DNA of 64,000 nt, from contig JABCZL010000004.1 in NCBI GenBank assembly GCA_013289685.1, forward strand, positions 186,001 to 250,000, read 5' to 3'. The notes under the pieces were generated by a model. That model searched no databases, was not told the origin of the DNA, and saw nothing but the letters and a program-made list of their open reading frames with translations. Origin of the DNA: Acidobacteriota bacterium (GTDB taxonomy: Bacteria > Acidobacteriota > Terriglobia > Terriglobales > Acidobacteriaceae). This document shows positions 27,431 through 34,732 of this stretch, one piece after another; the stretch's first letter is position 1; each line of letters starts with the position of its first letter. Position numbers and translations under genes: made by a program.

Positions 27431-28089
27431 GCGGCTTTTCCGTGGTGATCCTCAGCCGCGACGCGGCCAACCTGGTCCCTTGCGTGCGCGCCGTGCTGGC
27501 CAATGAGCCCGATCTGCCACGCGAGAGAGTGATCGTAGTCGACGACGGAGCGCGCGCCGCCGCCGAGGCGCGGTTGCCCGGCATCCGCTGGGTCGAGGGC
27601 GCCAAACCGTTCGTCTTTGCGCGAAACGCAAATCTCGGCATCGAGGCCGCGACCGGCGATTTCATCCTGTTGAACGACGACGCTCTGCTTTTTACCCGTG
27701 GCGGATTCAGCGCGCTCGCAAAGACCGGCGACGAAAACGCGGAGTATGCGGTCATCTCCGCCGTGACCAACATCGCCGGCAACCCCGCGCAGCAGCCGTC
27801 GGGTGCGGGTCTGCGCCACGAACCGCACGTGGCCTTCGTCTGTGTGTGGATCCGGCGCGGCGCCCGGCAAGGGATCGGCCTGCTCGATGAGCGGTACTGC
27901 CTCGACTATGGCGTCGAAGACCGCGACTACTGTCACCGGGTGAACCTGGCTGGGATGAAGGTCGGTGTCTACGATTTCTGTTTCGTCGATCACGCCTTCC
28001 TCCGCAGCAGTTTCCGTGGCGATCCCACCCAGGGCCGCAGCTTTGAGCGCAACTGGGCGTTGTTCCGCGAGAAATGGGGGGGCACATGA
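27427..28089 (+). CDS. GT2 family glycosyltransferase
   Basis: 220 residues from GTG 27427, overlapping the previous stop by four bases. GT-A elements: SVVILSRDAANLVPCVRAVL at the N-terminus, VIVVDDGAR, FVFARNANLGIEAATGDFIL with the metal-binding LNDDALL, and GLLDERYCLDYGVEDRDYCH with the E-D pair near residue 165. The protein is short but complete for a rhamnosyl-type GT2 enzyme. Donor and acceptor are unknown. It is the seventh gene of the run and ends by overlapping the next ATG (ATGA). Confidence 0.85.
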   Translation: MSGFSVVILSRDAANLVPCVRAVLANEPDLPRERVIVVDDGARAAAEARLPGIRWVEGAKPFVFARNANLGIEAATGDFILLNDDALLFTRGGFSALAKTGDENAEYAVISAVTNIAGNPAQQPSGAGLRHEPHVAFVCVWIRRGARQGIGLLDERYCLDYGVEDRDYCHRVNLAGMKVGVYDFCFVDHAFLRSSFRGDPTQGRSFERNWALFREKWGGT

Positions 28090-28805
28090 TTCGCGCCACC
28101 GGCATGATGCGTGTGCGCAACGAGAGCGCGTGGTGCCGCGCGGCGGTAGCCTCGATCCTCCCCGTCTGCGACCGAGTTCTCATCCTCGACGATCACTCCG
28201 AGGACGGTACGCCGGAAATCTGCCGTTCCGTGAGCGACCGGGTTCGAGTGATTCCTTCGCCCTTCCGTGGACTGGACGAAGCCCGCGACAAGAATTACCT
28301 GCTGGGCGAAGTCGAATCCACGGGTGCCGACTGGTGCATGTGCATCGATGGCGATGAAATCCTGGAGCGCACTGGTTTTGACATTATCAGAACGCAACTG
28401 CAGGACGGGATGGGAGACTGTTTCTCCCTGCGAATCGTCTTTCTGTGGAATTCCCCGCTTACAGTGCGGCTCGATGGCGTGTACGGATCGTTCTGTCGGC
28501 CTTCCATTTTTCGCCTGCACACAGGGGCGCGTTTCCCGGTTACCGGCAACGGCGGACAATTTCATTGCGGAAGCGTCCCCGCCGGGCTTCGGCCGTGTTC
28601 AACACCTGCGGAAGCGCGACTGTTTCACCTGGGATACATGCGCCGGTCCGACCGCCTCATGAAGTATCGCTGGTACAACACCACTGATCCCAACAACGAG
28701 CGCGAAGACTGTTATCGGCACATGGTGCAGGGCGATCTTCCCGAAGTTCCGGCGTACCTCAAGCTGAAGCATGCGGGCCCCCTCCGCTTGGAACGTATTC
28801 GCTGA
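28086..28805 (+). CDS. GT2 family glycosyltransferase
   Basis: 239 residues from ATG 28086 (MIRATGMMRVRNE), overlapping the previous stop as ATGA. GT-A motifs: MRVRNESAWCRAAVASILPV, ILDDHSEDGT, a conserved RDKNYLL and DWCMCIDGDEIL with the DxD. The E-R-T-G-F-D-I-I helix and a later RLFHLGYMR segment match the SunS/LPS core-type subfamily that begins with a response to R-N-E. It is cytoplasmic, and the sugar specificity is unknown. Being coupled to both neighbours, it is made in proportion with them. Confidence 0.85.
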   Translation: MIRATGMMRVRNESAWCRAAVASILPVCDRVLILDDHSEDGTPEICRSVSDRVRVIPSPFRGLDEARDKNYLLGEVESTGADWCMCIDGDEILERTGFDIIRTQLQDGMGDCFSLRIVFLWNSPLTVRLDGVYGSFCRPSIFRLHTGARFPVTGNGGQFHCGSVPAGLRPCSTPAEARLFHLGYMRRSDRLMKYRWYNTTDPNNEREDCYRHMVQGDLPEVPAYLKLKHAGPLRLERIR

Positions 28806-28816
28806 ACTGGTGACCG

Positions 28817-30388
28817 ATGAGGGTGCTTATACTCGGCGCTTCTGGAATCATGGGCCAGCACATGCGGCTGTGCGTTCCATATGGAATCGAGCCGCAATAT
28901 TGCCGGGCATACGCGGACGATCTGCACCTCGGGTGCGATCTGACGAGCGCGGACAGCCGCAGGGCGCTTCTCGATACCAACCGTCCCGAGGTGATCGTCA
29001 ATCTTGCGGGCCAGAACAATACTGACACCGTTGAGGCCGACCCCACCGCCGCCCGCGGCATCAACGTCGATGCGCCCGGTGCGATTGCCTCCTGGTGCGC
29101 GCAATCCGGCGGCCATTACATCCATGTGAGCAGCCAGGGAGTATTTTCCGGCGAGGCGCCCCCGTACTCTCCGCAATCGCCATGCAAGCCTCTGAACCAA
29201 TACGGACTTCAGAAACTTGAGGCCGAGGGGATCGTGAGCCAAAGCGCAGCCAATTGGACCATAGTCCGGCCGACGTTTGTCCTCGGCGTGCGCCCGTTGC
29301 CGCACTTGTGCCGGCGGAATCCGGTAGAGTCGATACTATCGGGGGGACAGCCGCGCCAGGTTGCGGATCGATGGTTCTCGCCGCTTTTCGCCCGCGATGC
29401 GGCAGAGCTGCTGTGGGATCTCGTGGAGCGCCGCCCATCGCGGCAGATCGTCCATCTCGGGAATCCCGCGAGGATCAGCCGGTACGAGTTGGCCTGCCAG
29501 CTCGGAGTCACCGCCGAACCCGTTCCTCACGATTCGTTCCCCGGGCTCGCGCCAAGGCCGCTGGATACGACGTATTGCGGCTCGCACTGGCGCAGCACGC
29601 TTCCCGAAGGCGTCCAGAAATGTCGCGAGGATTGGGCTGGAAAATCGTCGCCCGATCAGGCCGAACGGGCCCGCGAGATCGGGCTATTCCTGGGACTCCG
29701 CGAAGACGAATGTTTCGCCCGGTTGGCACAAGGTTTTCATCCCGCGCACGCCGCCGTAGCAGCCGATTTTCGCACGGCGAATCCCCAGGATGACGAGAGG
29801 CTGCTCGACTGGTATCGCAAGACGGAAGCCTATATCTGGGAACTCTCGGCGTACCACTGTGACGCCGGATTCAATTATGCGGGCCTGTGCGAAGGCGTCG
29901 CGGAGCGGCTGCGTGCTGGCGGCGCGCGACGCGTGTTATGCCTCGGCGATGGAATCGGCGACCTCTCGCTCAGCCTCCGCCGCCGCGGCCTGGAGGCTGC
30001 GTACCACGATCTGGCGGGTAGCAGGACCGCGGCCTTCGCCGATTTCCGTTTCCGAAAAAACCTGGACGCCAATCCCCCGGCCCGCCATGAGACACAAGGA
30101 TGGGATCCGAGCCCCCTGCTCGCCGCGGGACGCTTCGACGCCGTGGTCTCGCTCGATTTTCTCGAGCATGTCACCGACGTGGCGGCATGGAGCCGCGTCA
30201 TCCGGGACATTCTCGCGCACGGCGGCTTCTTCATGGCCCAGAACGCGTTCGCCATCGGCTCCGGGCCCGACGGCTCGATTCCCTGCCATCTCGAACGCAA
30301 TGATCGCTACGAAAAGGAGTGGACGCCGCTGATGACCTCGCTCGGCATGCAACAGGAAAGCTCCAACTGGTGGAGGAAACCCGCATGA
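28817..30388 (+). CDS. Sugar epimerase/reductase fused to a methyltransferase
   Basis: 523 residues. Residues 1-270 are an extended short-chain dehydrogenase of the RfbD (dTDP-4-dehydrorhamnose reductase) kind: GASGIMGQ at 7-14, VNLAGQNNT, HVSSQGVFSGE and the YGLQK catalytic Y-x-x-x-K. Residues ~275-345 are a helical linker. Residues ~350-523 are a SAM-methyltransferase domain (VLCLGDGIGDLSLSLRRRG, FDAVVSLDFLEHV). Such a fusion could reduce and methylate one nucleotide sugar. The gene starts 11 bp after the previous stop and overlaps the next ATG. It supplies a plausible modified-sugar donor for the neighbouring GT2 enzymes; this is inference. Confidence 0.82.
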   Translation: MRVLILGASGIMGQHMRLCVPYGIEPQYCRAYADDLHLGCDLTSADSRRALLDTNRPEVIVNLAGQNNTDTVEADPTAARGINVDAPGAIASWCAQSGGHYIHVSSQGVFSGEAPPYSPQSPCKPLNQYGLQKLEAEGIVSQSAANWTIVRPTFVLGVRPLPHLCRRNPVESILSGGQPRQVADRWFSPLFARDAAELLWDLVERRPSRQIVHLGNPARISRYELACQLGVTAEPVPHDSFPGLAPRPLDTTYCGSHWRSTLPEGVQKCREDWAGKSSPDQAERAREIGLFLGLREDECFARLAQGFHPAHAAVAADFRTANPQDDERLLDWYRKTEAYIWELSAYHCDAGFNYAGLCEGVAERLRAGGARRVLCLGDGIGDLSLSLRRRGLEAAYHDLAGSRTAAFADFRFRKNLDANPPARHETQGWDPSPLLAAGRFDAVVSLDFLEHVTDVAAWSRVIRDILAHGGFFMAQNAFAIGSGPDGSIPCHLERNDRYEKEWTPLMTSLGMQQESSNWWRKPA

Positions 30389-31245
30389 GTCGCAGACTCG
30401 ATATTGGAATCGCCAGCTACGGTGCATCACTCAAACTGGCACGCACACTCTCCACGCTTCGCGACACGGCCCAAACCGATTGGCGCTGCTTCATCATCGA
30501 TAATCCAGGTCCCGACCCGTCGACCCGCGATGTCATCGCGGAATTCTCCCGGATGGACCGGCGCTTCGTGCCGATTTTGCTCGATGCGAACGTCGGCTAC
30601 GCGGGCGCCGTATCCCGGCTGTTCGAGTTGGCGGAAACCGATTGCATCGCCTATTCCGATAATGACGTGATGTTCTGCACCCCCGGCTGGGACGACATCC
30701 TCTGCTCGTATCTCGACCGTGGCAGCGAACTGGGAATCGTTTTTCCGAACACAGGCGCAGCCCCGATCGACCGCGGCAGCTACACCGAAGTCATGTGGGC
30801 GGCGGGATTCTGCTGGGTTCTGCGGCGCGCTTGCATGGCTGAGGTGGGACCTTTCGATACCTCAATCGGGCATCAGGAAGAGGCCGATTACTGTCTGCGT
30901 GTCCGGATGGCGGGATGGAGATGCGCAGCGGCCGGCGAGGCGCAAGTGGTGCACGACGCCACCGCCACCAACGACGAATCTTCCAACGAGCGCATCACGC
31001 GCGGGGTCATCAATTTCGTCAACAAGTGGTCGCGGTATTTCGGCGGCAGGAACCTTAGCTACGATTCGCCGAACCCGCTCCGCTGGGAAGACTGGCCTCC
31101 GAATGCGCTCTACATGGAGGAGTACTGGCTCGCCAAATATCCCGGTCTGAACTCCAGCCCAGAGGTAGTCCGGGACGGCAATTTCGATTACGACCTGATT
31201 CGCGTCCCGCGCCGCGCCGTGTACTACCGCGGGCGAATTATTTGA
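30385..31245 (+). CDS. GT2 family glycosyltransferase
   Basis: 286 residues from ATG 30385 (ATGA overlap with the previous stop). GT-A features: DIGIASYGASLKLARTLSTL, CFIIDNPG, VPILLDANVGYAGAVSRLFE, DxD as SDNDVMF, and the late E-E-A-D-Y acceptor-side motif in IGHQEEADYCLRVRMAGW. The NVGYAGA segment is typical of rhamnosyltransferase-like GT2 enzymes. It is the last gene of the run; about 450 bp without a gene follow, up to the tRNA. Confidence 0.85.
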   Translation: MSRRLDIGIASYGASLKLARTLSTLRDTAQTDWRCFIIDNPGPDPSTRDVIAEFSRMDRRFVPILLDANVGYAGAVSRLFELAETDCIAYSDNDVMFCTPGWDDILCSYLDRGSELGIVFPNTGAAPIDRGSYTEVMWAAGFCWVLRRACMAEVGPFDTSIGHQEEADYCLRVRMAGWRCAAAGEAQVVHDATATNDESSNERITRGVINFVNKWSRYFGGRNLSYDSPNPLRWEDWPPNALYMEEYWLAKYPGLNSSPEVVRDGNFDYDLIRVPRRAVYYRGRII

Positions 31246-31693
31246 TTCGGGGGCGGCTACTCTAGGAAAGCGCGCGAGTTCGCGAGCTCGGTAAGTCTTG
31301 ACCGTCAATCGGTCACAATCGCCAAGGTGTCAGGAATGGGTAGACCTTCGCAACGTTCCCGGACACGCTCTCTGAATGATGACCTTCGCTAGACACGAAA
31401 GCATTATTAAGAGCAGCAGGACAGCGTGTTAATAGAAACACCCTGAGGAAGACTGACAGATCGCGCTGCGCTGCGCGGAAAATGGAGCACAAAGTGGAGC
31501 ACAACAACTGCCGAGTGATAGGCCGTCAGGCCGACTTGGAGGCCCTGAGTCCGACTGTAAGGTGTTGAAAACGAGTGTGAGGCGGAAAGAAATGATCCTT
31601 TTGCTAAACCGTTGTACATCGGGTGACCCCTTCCTTGAAAACCGTATCAAGTGTAGGTATCACCGACTCGTAAGTGCTAGATAACTAAAGGAC
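31246..31693. other. Gene-free stretch between operon end and tRNA
   Basis: No convincing gene. A short inverted repeat (TGACC at 31299-31303 and GGTCA at 31311-31315) lies ~50 bp after the operon but has no U-tract, so it is not called a terminator. Minus-strand frames at 31313-31507 and 31407-31650 are unsupported. Confidence 0.4.
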
Positions 31694-31783
31694 TGGCGGA
31701 GAGGGAGGGATTCGAACCCCCGGTACCCTTTCGGGTACGCCGGTTTTCAAGACCGGAGCCATCAACCACTCGGCCACCTCTCC
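31694..31783 (-). tRNA. tRNA-Ser(UGA) with encoded CCA
   Basis: The 90-nt minus-strand sequence folds as a class II tRNA: acceptor GGAGAGG pairs with CCTCTCC, followed by discriminator G and an encoded CCA. The anticodon stem CCGGT/ACCGG encloses CTTGAAA (anticodon TGA). A long variable arm (TACCC-GAAA-GGGTA) follows, then the T loop with TTCGAAT. The 5' half of the gene is the integration site of the element to its right, so its natural upstream promoter region is now separated from it. In the new upstream sequence only a TATAAA about 3-8 bases before the 5' end stands out, without a good -35 element. Confidence 0.95.
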
Positions 31784-31785
31784 GT
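31743..31785. repeat. attL, 43-bp direct repeat inside tRNA-Ser
   Basis: Identical to 42185-42227 over 43 bp; the flanks differ immediately on both sides. It covers the tRNA from the anticodon loop to the 5' end plus two bases. The integrase gene starts 105 bp inside. Confidence 0.93.
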
Positions 31786-31823
31786 CTTTATAATCAACAA
31801 CTTAGCAACGTTACCTCGGTGAT

Positions 31824-31842
31824 CTTTCTAACTTTCTCTAAC
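31824..31842. repeat. Paired TCTAAC words, left end of element
   Basis: TCTAAC at 31827-31832 and 31837-31842, spaced 10 bp, one helical turn. Similar pairs occur near 34133-34150 (inverted) and 42072-42090. They may be integrase arm-type sites. Confidence 0.35.
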
Positions 31843-31889
31843 TCTGGTACGCTGACCCTTAGTTGATTAGGTGTTGTTAGGGGGAAGCA

Positions 31890-33056
31890 ATGGACGCAGC
31901 CGCGATCTACCATGAGTCGAAAAAACACGTCCCTCGCAAGCGTCATCAGCGTGGTTCCATCCAAGAAAAATCAGGTGCGTTCTATGTTGTTTATCGTACC
32001 ACCGTCGATGGTGAGCGCAAGCAAGTTTGGCACCTGCTCTGCGAGAAAGACCGCACCACCGGCCACGGCTCAAGGAGCGCACCGGCTGTGCGCGAGTTGG
32101 CCGAGGATCACATGCGCCAGATCAACGGCAGTGATGGGGCACCTGCCTCAGACCTCACCGTGGTCAAATTTTGGGATGATACCTTCCTGCCCTTCATCGA
32201 AGAGAAGGATGCCAACGGCAACTTCATCAACTTCAAACCATCCACTGTGCAGGGCTACAAACAAGTTTGGAACAAAAACCTGAAGCCTCACTTCGGGGAG
32301 ATGACATTGCGTGAGTACCGCACCCATCACGGCTCAATCTTCCTCACCCATCTTGCCAAAACCTACGGGCCGTACACTCTGAAGAACATCAAAAACCTTG
32401 CCTCGGCCCTGTTCACCCACGCCATCAACGTTGGCAAAATTGACTCGAATCCATGGCACGATTGCAAGGTGCTCGGCAAACAACTTCCCAAGGGCGTGAC
32501 AGGTTACTACTCGCTTGAGGAAATCGAAAACATCATCTCTGCGTTGGTTGATTGCGTTGAATGTCAACTCATCATGGCCCTTGCCTATTTCTTTGGCCTC
32601 AGACGCGGCGAGATTCAAGGCTTGCAATGGGGTGACGTGGATGCCGATTGGCTGCACATTCGCCGTAACAAGGTCAACGGTGTGGTTGTCACTCTGAAGG
32701 GCAAGAAAAAAGAGAAAGACTTTCCGTTGATTAAGCCGGTGAAGGTTCTGTTGTTATTGTGGCGTGCCAAGTGTCCAAAGAGTGATGGGGGTTGGGTGTT
32801 TGAAAAGAACCTTCAGAACACGGCCCGGTTGCGGATCATCCCCGTACTCGACAAAGCGGACCTCACGTGGAAAGGATTTCACGCAGGCAGACGCGGGTTG
32901 GGCACCATTATGAAGGAAATCACCGGCAGTTCAACAGCCGGTCGTGATCTGCTCGGCCACACCGATGAGGTTGTTACACAGGAACACTACGAAGCGGTTT
33001 TGCAACAGAGCGTGGTTGCACCATTGAGGTTGTTGGAAGCGAAGGTTGGAAAGTAA
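31890..33056 (+). CDS. Tyrosine-family integrase
   Basis: 388 residues from ATG 31890, preceded by AGGGGGAAG. The N-terminal arm-binding part (~15-60, RHQRGSIQEKSGAFYVVYRT) is followed by a SAM-like core-binding domain (~85-190) and the catalytic domain. Catalytic residues are visible: Arg238 (FGLRRGE), His331 and Arg334 (FHAGRRG), His357 (LLGHT) and nucleophile Tyr367 (QEHYEAV). It would carry out site-specific recombination between attP and the tRNA-Ser attB. It lies next to attL, as in most tRNA-integrated elements. No excisionase gene is recognised nearby; one of the small downstream genes may serve. Confidence 0.95.
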   Translation: MDAAAIYHESKKHVPRKRHQRGSIQEKSGAFYVVYRTTVDGERKQVWHLLCEKDRTTGHGSRSAPAVRELAEDHMRQINGSDGAPASDLTVVKFWDDTFLPFIEEKDANGNFINFKPSTVQGYKQVWNKNLKPHFGEMTLREYRTHHGSIFLTHLAKTYGPYTLKNIKNLASALFTHAINVGKIDSNPWHDCKVLGKQLPKGVTGYYSLEEIENIISALVDCVECQLIMALAYFFGLRRGEIQGLQWGDVDADWLHIRRNKVNGVVVTLKGKKKEKDFPLIKPVKVLLLLWRAKCPKSDGGWVFEKNLQNTARLRIIPVLDKADLTWKGFHAGRRGLGTIMKEITGSSTAGRDLLGHTDEVVTQEHYEAVLQQSVVAPLRLLEAKVGK

Positions 33057-33102
33057 GCAACACACAGATTCCGTGGTGGGAATCTAACTGAGGTGAACAA
33101 CA

Positions 33103-33264
33103 ATGAGCAACGAAAAGTGGACTGATGTGACGGTGACTGATCTTGCGCGTTTTGGTTTCAAAGCAGTTGGTGCAGGCTTAATCGTGTCGTTGCTGTGCGC
33201 CATACCAATAGGTGCCATAGCACTTGCGATCTACGTGAACTCAGTTAACACGCTTGTAAAATAA
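33103..33264 (+). CDS. Small single-pass membrane protein
   Basis: 53 residues from ATG 33103, with GAGGTG seven bases upstream. The first 20 residues are polar (MSNEKWTDVTVTDLARFGFK), then a single hydrophobic helix (AGLIVSLLCAIPIGAIALAI) and a short tail. It is 46 bp after the integrase gene and in the same direction. Its size and single helix would suit a holin-like or membrane accessory protein, but nothing proves this. Confidence 0.6.
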   Translation: MSNEKWTDVTVTDLARFGFKAVGAGLIVSLLCAIPIGAIALAIYVNSVNTLVK

Positions 33265-33331
33265 CCGAGCCTCGATGGGTGGTTGCACACTCACCAAGGC
33301 TCTAACCAGTCGAACACATGGAGGTGTTCAA

Positions 33332-33592
33332 ATGGCTGTCATCAATTCTCGCACACGTTACCGCGCTTCATCCGAGCAACAGAAACTCCTTCAGCGCAAC
33401 ATCTCATCACAGGCCGAGTTTGCACGGCTGACCACTGAGCGTGCAGACCTCCGTAGAAGACAACAAGCACTCGACAGACTGACCGCGTTGAGTGTGGTCG
33501 CTGACCACAACACCCTCGACAGCTTCATAGACGATGCTTGGCAAATGGTGAGCCGGGTATTGACACCTGTCTTGCCGGTGACCATGTACTGA
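33332..33592 (+). CDS. Hypothetical element protein
   Basis: 86 residues from ATG 33332, with GGAGGTG upstream; an earlier in-frame start at 33275 lacks such support. The middle is charged and helical (EFARLTTERADLRRRQQALD). No family is recognised. An inverted repeat (CCCGGTCT 33629-33636, AGACCGGG 33661-33668) lies shortly after the stop codon. Confidence 0.6.
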   Translation: MAVINSRTRYRASSEQQKLLQRNISSQAEFARLTTERADLRRRQQALDRLTALSVVADHNTLDSFIDDAWQMVSRVLTPVLPVTMY

Positions 33593-33713
33593 GCGGTAAT
33601 GGTTATTCATTTGGTTTGCAAAGTTGACCCCGGTCTTCGGTGCCATCGACAACGACCGCTAGACCGGGCAGAATCGCGGTGATTGGGCAGTCACTTCAAC
33701 CGGAGGAATCGCA

Positions 33714-33896
33714 ATGTTAGTTGCCAAAGAGTACCGCGAGAAGCTTGCGCTGTATCAGTTGGTGACCAAGAAGACGCAGGAACAGGCCGCAAACCAAGCC
33801 ATCGGTGAGATGTTGGAACGCATCGAGCGTGATCCTGAGATGAAGACGCGCATGGACAGGGCACAAGCGTTGCAGCAAGAGTTGGCGAGCCTATGA
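33714..33896 (+). CDS. Small helical hypothetical protein
   Basis: 60 residues, ATG 33714 with GGAGGA upstream. It is largely helical and charged (KTQEQAANQAIGEMLERIER). The stop codon overlaps the ATG of the next gene (ATGA), so the two are translationally coupled. Function unknown; a small DNA-binding or regulatory protein is possible. Confidence 0.65.
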   Translation: MLVAKEYREKLALYQLVTKKTQEQAANQAIGEMLERIERDPEMKTRMDRAQALQQELASL

Positions 33897-34096
33897 AGAT
33901 CGCACGTAAAGTGGTCAAGGCCGGTAAGCGTGAGCGCATCAGAGCGTTGCTGAATAACCTCGGTGCAACACGGCCTCAGCCGATGGTTAGAGAACAAACA
34001 TGGCTTGCCGAGGTCTTGGAGCATCACCGGCTTTTCGGCTTCAAGGCGAGGCGGGAAAGGGCCCGCAAAGGCCGTCCTGACGCGGCTTTTCATTGA
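33893..34096 (+). CDS. Small basic hypothetical protein
   Basis: 67 residues, strongly basic (KIARKVVKAGKRERIRALLN; RRERARKGR near the end). It starts in the stop codon of the preceding gene. The charge suggests nucleic-acid binding. No family is recognised. Confidence 0.6.
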   Translation: MKIARKVVKAGKRERIRALLNNLGATRPQPMVREQTWLAEVLEHHRLFGFKARRERARKGRPDAAFH

Positions 34097-34513
34097 CCCG
34101 GCTGACACGGCCTCGGCCAATCCCGCGCCACAGTTAGAAACCTGTTAGAAAGCCTTCCTAAGTACCTGCAACACAATCACTTACAGCCGCAACAAGTCAA
34201 TACAACCGGTGACACCGGCTCTGCCTCAGCCGGGGATGACTTTTTCGGACCTCGCGTGTCTGTGCGCTTGGCTCGGGATTCCACCCTCACCTGAGTCACT
34301 TTGCATTATAAAGTACTCTGCTGCGGGGTCTTGGTGATGGGTGTGGCTGGTTGGAAACCCTATACTTTCATTTATGGCCAGCCACCCTGATGGTGTGACC
34401 TGCCTTCGGCTAGGCAGGGTCACCCATCAACCGTCCGGTGGTCGGGAAGTGGTTTAAAACCATTTCCAGCCACTTGTATGTACATTTTAGTTACTACTCT
34501 TGGGCAAGTGCCC
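34097..34513. other. Noncoding region with palindromes, possible origin or control region
   Basis: No gene. It contains a pair of GTTAGAA words (34133-34139, 34144-34150), a hairpin with arms TGACCTGCCT and AGGCAGGGTCA (34396-34422), and a near-perfect palindrome at 34445-34467 (GGAAGTGGTTT / AAACCATTTCC, one G-T pair). It lies directly before the promoter of the RepA-like gene, where an origin or operator is often found. Confidence 0.4.
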
Positions 34514-34542
34514 TTGACATCTTTGCGTCTTTTTTCTAATAT
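34514..34542 (+). promoter_or_regulatory. Near-consensus sigma-70 promoter for the replication gene
   Basis: TTGACA (34514-34519), a 17-bp spacer and TAATAT (34537-34542). Transcription would start near 34550, giving a leader of about 185 nt before the ATG at 34733. Confidence 0.75.
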
Positions 34543-34674
34543 GTCGAAGCTTAGAGCACAGAAGTTGAGGCGGATAATTCGGCAGGTGTGTTAAAACACA
34601 AAGTTTGAAGGATTTACTCAGCGAGCATAGTTAAAGTTTAACCAAGCAACACAGCACTCATAGCACGGCTTGAT

Positions 34675-34707
34675 GGCCTCGGAGAAATCCGGGGCCTTTG
34701 TGTTTTT
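34675..34707 (+). promoter_or_regulatory. Attenuator-like hairpin in the leader of the RepA-like gene
   Basis: A nine-base-pair stem (GGCCTCGGA / TCCGGGGCC, one G-U pair) with a GAAA loop is followed by a T-rich run (TTTGTGTTTTT). It has the form of an intrinsic terminator but lies between the promoter and the start codon, 26 bp before the ATG. Confidence 0.6.
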
Positions 34708-34732
34708 GCAAGTAAGTACGAGGTGTGAAGTA

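Noticed and set aside
31299..31315. Terminator after the glycosyltransferase operon
   Set aside because: The stem is only five base pairs and there is no T-run.
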